DNA of 64,000 bases from Duganella sp. OV510. Its GTDB lineage: Bacteria > Pseudomonadota > Gammaproteobacteria > Burkholderiales > Burkholderiaceae_D. The position numbers and the translations under genes were made by a program. The number at the start of each line of letters is the position of its first letter. The stretch's first letter is position 1. The stretch lies in assembly GCF_900100205.1 (NCBI RefSeq), contig NZ_FNEQ01000008.1, positions 269,496 to 333,495 on the forward strand, given 5' to 3'. Shown here one piece after another: positions 58,911 to 64,000 of the stretch. Below the pieces are notes generated by a model. It searched no databases and was not told where the DNA came from. It saw only the letters and a program-made list of their open reading frames with translations.

Positions 58911-59294
58911 TCACTTGTCTTCCTCACCACCCAGAACCTTGTGAGGATTATAAAATCGAGCCAAAGGTCCAGGCTCGGTTGGAGGTCGCATATCCAAATG
59001 CTCCACATACCATTCCTGGATGACAGTGGCATAGCCTAATCCGTGCGGCAACTTCGCCCGCTGATAGCCTCGCCACGCCTCACTGTAGGAGCCCTTCCCC
59101 GTGCAAACGGGGTCCCAAAGAGGCGTTAGGATTTGGGAATCAACACTGGTGTTTCCGTGCATCTTCGCGATTAGGCGCACGTGCCCGTCACCATGAACCA
59201 TGGTGATCTCGCCGTAGACGCCTGGATCGTTTATGAACTCCCGATCCGGCCGCCGAATACCGAGCCAACGTCGCTGAACAATTTTACTGTACAT
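58911..59294 (-). CDS. Hypothetical protein divergent from SRAP gene
   Basis: This frame of up to 127 residues (DPGVYGEITMVHGDGHVRLI, YATVIQEWYVEHLDMRPP) has no recognised family. The upstream-most ATG lies inside the SOS box at 59285-59304 and lacks a ribosome binding site, so translation is either leaderless or begins further in (a Met near residue 32). Composition is natural. Shared control with the SRAP gene by LexA is likely if it is real. Confidence 0.6.
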   Translation of the reverse strand: MYSKIVQRRWLGIRRPDREFINDPGVYGEITMVHGDGHVRLIAKMHGNTSVDSQILTPLWDPVCTGKGSYSEAWRGYQRAKLPHGLGYATVIQEWYVEHLDMRPPTEPGPLARFYNPHKVLGGEEDK

Positions 59295-59304
59295 GCATAC
59301 AGTA
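59285..59304. promoter_or_regulatory. LexA (SOS) box
   Basis: TACTGTACATGCATACAGTA matches the CTGT-N8-ACAG consensus perfectly, with matching outer TA bases. A TATAAT -10 overlaps its right edge at 59302-59307, so LexA binding would block the SRAP promoter. Confidence 0.9.
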
Positions 59305-59359
59305 TAATCAAAGCAAGCAGAACGCGCTATTATTTGCTTATCAATACTCGGAGTCAGCT

Positions 59360-60061
59360 ATGTGCGTCAACTTCCGCCCGCCGGATCCTGAAATGCTTGA
59401 AGCTGTCATGGGCGTCATAATCGACCTGCACGAGACGGGCTTCTGGAAAACTGAAACATGGAAGGACTACGGCGCCCCCATAGTGCGGCGCGGTGCCGGC
59501 GGACAGCGCGAGGGTCTGCTAGCCAGCTACGGCATCGTGCCGCGCAAACGAATCCCGGCCGGCGTGCGCCCGTTCGACACGATGAATGCCCGCGCCGAAA
59601 CGGTTGGCCAGCTGCGCTCGTTCTCCGGCGCCTGGAAGAAGTCACAGCTGTGCCTGGTGCCGATGACGGCCTTCTACGAACCAAACTACGAAAGCGGCAA
59701 GCCGGTGCGCTGGGGCATCGGCATGTCCGATCAGTCGATGTTCGCCGTCGGCGGCCTGTGGCGCGAATGGGATAGTGAGAGCGGTCCGGAGCATAGCTTC
59801 ACGCAGCTGACCATCAACGCCGACGAACACCCGCTGATGCGACGCTTCCACAAGCCCGGCGATGAAAAGCGCGCGCTGGTGATTGTGCCGCAGGCGGAAT
59901 GGGATGACTGGCTCGCCTGCACCGATCCGGAATACGCTCGCAGCTTCCTGCGGCACTACCCCGCCGAACTGATGCGGTCGTGGGAATTCCCGGTGCCGCC
60001 GCGCACCAAGAAATCGGAGCCGGCCGCGCCGGCGCCAGATACACAGATGGGATTGCTATGA
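59360..60061 (+). CDS. yedK: SOS response-associated peptidase (SRAP/HMCES, YedK-like)
   Basis: This 233-residue protein starts MCVNFRPPD, so Cys2 becomes the N-terminal nucleophile that cross-links to abasic sites in single-stranded DNA. Further family parts are YGIVPRKR, FDTMNARAETV, LCLVPMTAFYEPNYES, FAVGGLWREWD and the DEHPLMRRFHKPG His region. It protects abasic sites during replication. The perfect SOS box upstream explains its control. It overlaps the next small gene by four bases. Confidence 0.95.
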   Translation: MCVNFRPPDPEMLEAVMGVIIDLHETGFWKTETWKDYGAPIVRRGAGGQREGLLASYGIVPRKRIPAGVRPFDTMNARAETVGQLRSFSGAWKKSQLCLVPMTAFYEPNYESGKPVRWGIGMSDQSMFAVGGLWREWDSESGPEHSFTQLTINADEHPLMRRFHKPGDEKRALVIVPQAEWDDWLACTDPEYARSFLRHYPAELMRSWEFPVPPRTKKSEPAAPAPDTQMGLL

Positions 60062-60279
60062 GCGACGAATTAAACGACCGGCCGCCAGAGGGCAGCCTCG
60101 TGCGGATGAAGGGAAAACCGGACGGCCAGGTCATGTGGGTGACGTGCTCCGCCTTAGGTGAAGAGCACCTATGGGAGGGAGTCTCGAATGGGATTCTCTG
60201 CGAATGGACCATCGATGGCGAGCCGCAGACTGAGGTGTTCAGGCCTGGGCAACTGGAAATTGTGCAGTCCCAACCTTAG
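60058..60279 (+). CDS. Small DUF2158-like protein
   Basis: This 73-residue protein starts MSDELNDRPPEGSLVRMKGK, has a central GILCEWTIDG, and resembles the short YodC/DUF2158 type (a strand-rich fold that begins with a VRLKSGG-like run and ends CxW). The family assignment is tentative. The ATG overlaps the SRAP stop (ATGA), so the two are translated together under SOS control. Confidence 0.75.
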   Translation: MSDELNDRPPEGSLVRMKGKPDGQVMWVTCSALGEEHLWEGVSNGILCEWTIDGEPQTEVFRPGQLEIVQSQP

Positions 60280-60304
60280 TCGGAAATATAAATAGGGAAT
60301 CAAA

Positions 60305-60874
60305 ATGAGCACAGGACCAGCAATTCCTTTTCTAGTGGTCGTCCCCGGCGGATCACATGATTTCTCATCAATATATGCCATCGCCTCAGCCTACGCGCAA
60401 TCGGGTGAGCTGCTCAACAACCGTGCCGCTGAAACGAATCGGTTGGAGTTCGCATTCCCAGCGATGGTGTGCTCCAGTTTCGCGATTGAATTATTTCTAA
60501 AGTTTTTTCTGACACTCAGTAACGCAGAGAATCCCACAGCGCCACAAGTGAAGAGAAACGGGCACCCTCTGCAAAATCTCTGGGAGCGAATAAAGCCGGA
60601 GCATCAAGACCTTATAGTTAGCATGTTTCGCAACCCGTCGCACGTTCCGATATCGGTAGGATTAGATGTGCGAAAAACGCAGTTTCTCGACGCCTTAAAG
60701 CACATTGGACCAGCTCCATTCGTCGACTGGCGCTACGCATATGAGATAGATACACCCAAGCTGATGTCGCATGGTGCGATTACGGAAGTTCAAGATGCGG
60801 TCGGCTATGCGGCAAGGCATATTATGGAAAAGCGGAGGGCCGGGTCGCCCAGTTCAGGCGAGCCCCTCAGTTAG
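60305..60874 (+). CDS. HEPN-like hypothetical protein
   Basis: This 189-residue protein includes AFPAMVCSSFAIELFLKFFL and NGHPLQNLWERIK, a pattern seen in HEPN-related helical proteins (an aliphatic helix with AIEL.LK followed by a HxLxxLW segment). The usual catalytic RxxxxH is not evident, so it could be a binding-only relative. It follows the SRAP pair by 25 bases and is less GC-rich than its neighbours. Some HEPN proteins act in toxin or defence roles; no partner is seen. Confidence 0.6.
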   Translation: MSTGPAIPFLVVVPGGSHDFSSIYAIASAYAQSGELLNNRAAETNRLEFAFPAMVCSSFAIELFLKFFLTLSNAENPTAPQVKRNGHPLQNLWERIKPEHQDLIVSMFRNPSHVPISVGLDVRKTQFLDALKHIGPAPFVDWRYAYEIDTPKLMSHGAITEVQDAVGYAARHIMEKRRAGSPSSGEPLS

Positions 60875-60880
60875 GGTATT

Positions 60881-61171
60881 TCAACGACAACCGGCAATCA
60901 CTGCTTCAAGCTGCGCCTCATACTTCCGCCCGCGCGGCCAGTCGCTGGCCAGCGCCAGGACCTTCTCACCATCCGACGCTGTGGGCGTCAGCTTTTCCGC
61001 CGCGTAGTCGGGCCGCTTCGGCACATCGGCAGCCTTCACGCAGGGTACAGGCACCGGCACGTCGACGCGCTGCGTGATCGGCACCGGCATGCTGGCGCAG
61101 CCGGCCAGCAGGAATCCCGTGATCACGGGAATAAATTTCGGAATAATTTGTGGTGCGTTTTGTGGTTTCAT
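60881..61171 (-). CDS. o-Spanin (Rz1-like lipoprotein)
   Basis: This 96-residue protein has a signal and lipobox LLAGC (Cys25), then a proline-rich stretch (VPVPVPCVKAADVPKRPDY). It anchors in the outer membrane and pairs with the Rz-like protein for the last step of lysis. It begins at an ATGA overlap with the Rz gene. Unlike classical nested Rz/Rz1 pairs it is placed head to tail. Confidence 0.82.
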   Translation of the reverse strand: MKPQNAPQIIPKFIPVITGFLLAGCASMPVPITQRVDVPVPVPCVKAADVPKRPDYAAEKLTPTASDGEKVLALASDWPRGRKYEAQLEAVIAGCR

Positions 61172-61566
61172 CGAACGCCCTCCAGCATTTTGTTCACATA
61201 GGGCATCGCCTCGTCGCAGGTGGTGGCGCGCGCGCCGGCCAGTTGCTGCAGCGCCTGGTCGTAGCGCAGGCCGTTGGCCTCAGCCGCCTGCCGGGCGGCG
61301 GTGCCGCGCGCCTCGGCGGCCTTGGCCTGTTCGTACCACTGCGTGATGGCCCGATTCTGCACATCAACGCCGGCGCGCAGCTCCGCTGTGATGGCCTGCG
61401 CCGCCGTCAGGTCATCAAGCGCCTTGTCGCGCGCGGCAGCCGCCGACCACCACAGCGCGCCGCTGGCGCCGCCGCCGGCCAGCAGCAGGCCTAGCAGCGC
61501 GAAGGTAGACACTTTCCACAGCTGACCACCCAGCACGCCGCCTGTAGCAGCACCAAGCGCGCTCAT
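61168..61566 (-). CDS. i-Spanin (Rz-like)
   Basis: This 132-residue protein has an N-terminal membrane helix (VSTFALLGLLLAGGGASGAL) and a long helical periplasmic part (DDLTAAQAITAELRAGVDVQ, AEARGTAARQAAEANGL). The ATG at 61566 overlaps the endolysin stop (ATGA). Together with the lipoprotein it spans the envelope. Confidence 0.85.
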   Translation of the reverse strand: MSALGAATGGVLGGQLWKVSTFALLGLLLAGGGASGALWWSAAAARDKALDDLTAAQAITAELRAGVDVQNRAITQWYEQAKAAEARGTAARQAAEANGLRYDQALQQLAGARATTCDEAMPYVNKMLEGVR

Positions 61567-62045
61567 GCGGCACCTGTCAGGCAGAGTTCGCGCTCGGCGG
61601 CGCGACGCTTCGTCAGGCCCGGCAACTCGATCAGCACGCCCGCCAGGCGAGCCTTGTTCCAGCGTGGCAGCTGATTGCACGCGCCGACGAGATCGCCCGC
61701 GTACAGCATGCGCGCCGCATTAGAATTCGGCCGGCTGCACGCCACCGTCGGACCGAGGTTGTAGGCGGCGTCGGCAAAGGCAGCCAGCACCGGCACCGGC
61801 AGGCCGGGCTGGCAGGCCTCGACTTGGTCGACCGCGCGCTGCATATCGACCGTTAGCAGCGACTTGCACTCGGCGAGGCTGTACTGCCGCCCCTTCACGA
61901 CATCGGCGCCGGTGTGGCCGTAGCACACCGTCAGGATGCCCGGTGGGTCGTAGTACGCAAACTGGCGCAAGCCTTCCGCCGGCACCGCGATCGCGGTCGC
62001 CAAAGCAGCCGCCGCAGCGGCACGCTGTTTAGGTGTTGTTGCCAT
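61563..62045 (-). CDS. Phage endolysin (GH24 lysozyme)
   Basis: This 160-residue muramidase has the E-x8-D-x5-T catalytic triad in EGLRQFAYYDPPGILTVCYG (Glu, Asp, Thr all present) and FADAAYNLGPTVACSRPNSN. The N-terminal run AAAAALATAIAVPAEG may be a signal-anchor-release segment, which would allow Sec export without full holin pores. The start overlaps the holin stop by 17 bases. Confidence 0.92.
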   Translation of the reverse strand: MATTPKQRAAAAAALATAIAVPAEGLRQFAYYDPPGILTVCYGHTGADVVKGRQYSLAECKSLLTVDMQRAVDQVEACQPGLPVPVLAAFADAAYNLGPTVACSRPNSNAARMLYAGDLVGACNQLPRWNKARLAGVLIELPGLTKRRAAERELCLTGAA

Positions 62046-62268
62046 TGTTACCTCCAGAAAGTTCGGTTTGCGCGACTAGGCGCGCCAGCCCTGCGAGCAG
62101 CGAGACGCCGCCGGCGATGGCGGCGAACACACCGCGCGGGACGCTCTCCGGCTGCATGAATTGCACCGCCAGCTCAGCAGCGCTCAGCACTGCGGCCAAC
62201 AGGCTAAATTTCAGGGACCAGGCTTTGCGCAGCACCGCGCGCCAGTCGTCGATCAGTTGGATTTTCAT
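62029..62268 (-). CDS. Holin-like protein
   Basis: This 79-residue protein, MKIQLIDDWRAVLRKAWSLK, has two hydrophobic helices (FSLLAAVLSAAELAVQFM and GVFAAIAGGVSLLAGLARL). Size and place (between helper and endolysin) fit a class II holin; a defined phage holin family (DUF7940) is likely. The start overlaps the helper gene stop by four bases. Confidence 0.8.
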   Translation of the reverse strand: MKIQLIDDWRAVLRKAWSLKFSLLAAVLSAAELAVQFMQPESVPRGVFAAIAGGVSLLAGLARLVAQTELSGGNNGNNT

Positions 62269-62606
62269 TTCAGTTTCCAGAGTGCGTAGAGCGCCGCCAC
62301 GGCGCCGGCGATGGCGGCGACCCACTTCGCAGGACGCTCCAGCCAGCCCAGAACCTTCACGCCGCCCTTCATCGAATTCATGGCCTCGGCCATTTCGCGC
62401 AGCGACGGGATATCCAGCTGCGCGATCGCCTGCTTGATCGCGTCCACGCCGGCCAGCGTCTCCTGCGTCAGCGCGGTGTTGCCGGCCATGTTGCCCTTCA
62501 TGGCGTGCACGTCGCTGGCCATCTTGTCGAGTCGCCTCTCAACCTCGGCAAGACGGCGCTGCATGTCCTCGTGGCGCTGCACTTCCGTTGCTTCATCTGC
62601 TGGCAT
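62265..62606 (-). CDS. Phage coiled-coil membrane protein near holin
   Basis: This 113-residue protein has a cytoplasmic coiled coil (QRRLAEVERRLDKMASDVHA) and one C-terminal helix (WVAAIAGAVAALYALWK). Similar small proteins accompany phage holins. It may be a holin regulator or a second pore protein. Confidence 0.7.
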   Translation of the reverse strand: MPADEATEVQRHEDMQRRLAEVERRLDKMASDVHAMKGNMAGNTALTQETLAGVDAIKQAIAQLDIPSLREMAEAMNSMKGGVKVLGWLERPAKWVAAIAGAVAALYALWKLK

Positions 62607-62636
62607 GTGTGCCTTTCGTTTGGTGAGGTGATGGGA

Positions 62637-63287
62637 TCAGGCGGCGGCGCCAATTTCGGCTGCGCGCTGCGCGATGAGGTCGTGGGCTGCGGCTGCAGCC
62701 GCAACGTCGACGGCCGCCTCGATCGAATACTTCGACATTCGCAGGGCGGCCAGTTGCTCCAGCGCGTCGCGCCGGGTGTCGGCCTGCTGCAGGATGCGGT
62801 CCGCCGCGACGTCCAGCGCGATGCCGGCGCCGGTGGCGTACGCCGTCACCCATACGCCGGGATCACCATGGTAGCCGCCGTCGACATAGGCGCGCGCAGC
62901 GGCCTCGCGCAGTACGTACTCCGACTCGAAGCGCTGCCAGCGCGCGTAGATGGCGGCGATGGCATCATCGATCTGGCTGACCAGCTGCCGCTTCACCTCG
63001 GCGATGCGATCCTGCTCGGCGACCAGGTTGGCGGCCACGGCTTCCGCCGGCAGCGCGGCAACTTGGTAGGTCTGGCACCAGCAGCCGTCCCGCTCGATGA
63101 TCTCGCCCAGCACCACGTTCTCGCGCAAGTCGTTGATCGCTGGCTGCGGATCGTCCACCAGCACGGCGTGGTCCCATTCGGAGAAGTCGATCAGGGCGGC
63201 ATCCGTCGGGAAGATCGTCGGCGCGTGGGCGGTGATGAACTCGGCCAGGCTGCACGTGGCCTTCGTTGTCAGATTGATTAGTTTCAT
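62637..63287 (-). CDS. Phage tail fibre assembly-like protein
   Basis: This 216-residue protein starts MKLINLTTKATCSLAEFITA and has a C-terminal helical section (AADRILQQADTRRDALEQLA) in the style of DUF4376/tail fibre assembly proteins. It probably guides fibre folding or attachment. It lies eight bases after the structural gene and 30 before the holin helper. Confidence 0.65.
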   Translation of the reverse strand: MKLINLTTKATCSLAEFITAHAPTIFPTDAALIDFSEWDHAVLVDDPQPAINDLRENVVLGEIIERDGCWCQTYQVAALPAEAVAANLVAEQDRIAEVKRQLVSQIDDAIAAIYARWQRFESEYVLREAAARAYVDGGYHGDPGVWVTAYATGAGIALDVAADRILQQADTRRDALEQLAALRMSKYSIEAAVDVAAAAAAHDLIAQRAAEIGAAA

Positions 63288-63295
63288 GTGTTCTT

Positions 63296-64000
63296 TCAGA
63301 GCTGGTAGACAAACTGTTCATGCTGGTTGTCGCGTGCGCGCTTGACGAACACGACGGCCTTGCCGCCCGGCGCCGAGACGACAAACTTCGAACCAAGAAT
63401 GACGCCGCCGATGACGGCGTTGATGTTCTTGCCCCGGTTATCGGTGGTCAGCACCGTGGCGGTGATGCTGCTGGTGGAACTGGACGACAGCAGGATCGGC
63501 AGTTCGACGTTCGTGCCGTCCGTCAGGAACCAGCGCGTGATGATTACGGCCTTCCCTTCACCGAACCAGGCATTGCCGGCCAGGTAAGGAACGAGCACCA
63601 TGGCCACGACATCGGAAGCGGTCTTGCCCGGTGGTGGCGGCAGCACCACCTCGGCACCTTTGAGCAGCGTCGTCGGCGCCGTGGCTGAGTTCGTGTTGAG
63701 TAGCGACGCTCGCGCCTTCGTTGAACCGCCACCGACGTCGATCGCGACCGCCTTCATTGCTCCCATTGGAACCAATAGGTTCGGGACATTGGTGGCCGGC
63801 TGGCCAGCGTACGAGAGCTGTGTGCCGACGGCCACCGGCGTGGAGTTGCAGTTCACCAGCTGATACCGGCACGTCGCGCCGTCGACGTTGTCGGTCACTT
63901 CAGCCACGACATAGCCGTTCGGCGTGGCGCCGCCCAGCATCACGATGGCGCGGGCCGGCTGGCCCTGGGTATTGTTCGTCGGCAGCGAGGTCCGCAGCGC
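63296..64000 (-). CDS. Phage tail/structural protein (partial)
   Basis: The frame is open to the right edge (first codons read ALRTSLPTNNTQGQPARAIV), so this is at least 235 residues of a longer protein whose N-terminus lies outside. Repetitive Gly, Ser and Thr content (SSSSTSSITATVLTTDNRGK) and location before the fibre assembly gene suggest a tail fibre or receptor-binding structural protein. No named domain is visible. Confidence 0.65.
   Translation of the reverse strand, partial: ALRTSLPTNNTQGQPARAIVMLGGATPNGYVVAEVTDNVDGATCRYQLVNCNSTPVAVGTQLSYAGQPATNVPNLLVPMGAMKAVAIDVGGGSTKARASLLNTNSATAPTTLLKGAEVVLPPPPGKTASDVVAMVLVPYLAGNAWFGEGKAVIITRWFLTDGTNVELPILLSSSSTSSITATVLTTDNRGKNINAVIGGVILGSKFVVSAPGGKAVVFVKRARDNQHEQFVYQL

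Larger units (their letters stand above)
60881..64000 (-). mobile_element. Prophage lysis and tail region (partial)
   Basis: Seven minus-strand genes in phage order, tail structural gene, tail fibre assembly, helper, holin, endolysin, i-spanin and o-spanin, run with overlaps and end at 60881. The phage extends past the right edge. The left boundary must lie between the ybiT start (58729) and here; no integrase or repeat is seen in the window. Confidence 0.85.

Overview
The window looks like a stretch of a high-GC betaproteobacterial chromosome, most likely Oxalobacteraceae (Duganella, Massilia or Janthinobacterium relatives). This is inferred from gene content and style: a TonB receptor paired with a beta-propeller phytase, a FecI/FecR/TonB receptor unit, an ATP-grasp/alpha-E/transglutaminase/Anbu cluster, de novo NAD genes and an EpsB-like sugar transferase remnant. 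No rRNA or tRNA gene is visible to confirm it.

Layout. Positions 1 to about 8.5 kb form a lower-GC accessory island, all on the minus strand: a DUF2971 protein cut by the window edge, a 1790-residue fusion of an FAD/NAD(P)-binding oxidoreductase with a STAND-type NTPase and a long C-terminal region, and a two-gene unit of unknown proteins, one membrane-anchored. Positions 8.5-14 kb are a graveyard of mobile elements: an intact IS66 element, a decayed IS66 tnpB, an IS21 deletion derivative whose istA and istB are fused, and two further IS21 fragments. An orphan RsbT-like/histidine kinase lies between them.

Positions 14.1-23.1 kb hold an unusual RiPP-like locus. A small precursor with a nitrile-hydratase-type leader and a Cys-free core is divergent from a SagB-related dehydrogenase and a DUF1349 protein. 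It is followed, across a strong hairpin, by a 1995-residue periplasmic-propeller hybrid kinase/diguanylate cyclase and a separate Hpt protein. A small basic protein gene follows with three near-identical GTAACGCGTTAC palindromes in and around it. Positions 23.6-28 kb carry a Tat-exported VOC protein, an Old Yellow Enzyme, an AraC regulator, a degenerate GGDEF protein and a broken TPR gene.

Positions 28.3-43.2 kb are nutrient acquisition and metabolism: TonB receptor plus phytase, FadE acyl-CoA dehydrogenase, then a Fur-box-preceded ECF sigma/FecR/siderophore receptor/esterase/DUF3325/DUF3649/PepSY iron-uptake operon, and a DUF455 ferritin-like protein. Positions 43.3-48.5 kb carry the ATP-grasp, alpha-E, transglutaminase and Anbu proteasome-like genes, preceded by a large inverted repeat that also resembles a sigma-54 promoter.

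Positions 48.8-58.7 kb carry a Sel1-like lipoprotein, a LysR regulator, a sugar 4-epimerase, a chimeric gene that records a deletion of an exopolysaccharide cluster, nadB, nadC, nadA, a GNAT enzyme, a solute-binding protein and the ABC-F ATPase ybiT. From 58.9 kb there are an SOS-box-controlled SRAP protein and small genes. A prophage lysis cassette and tail genes then run off the right edge.

The best candidates for undescribed biology are the FAD-STAND fusion, the RiPP-like locus wired to a giant sensor kinase, the amidoligase-like/Anbu cluster with its structured leader, and the palindrome-associated small protein.
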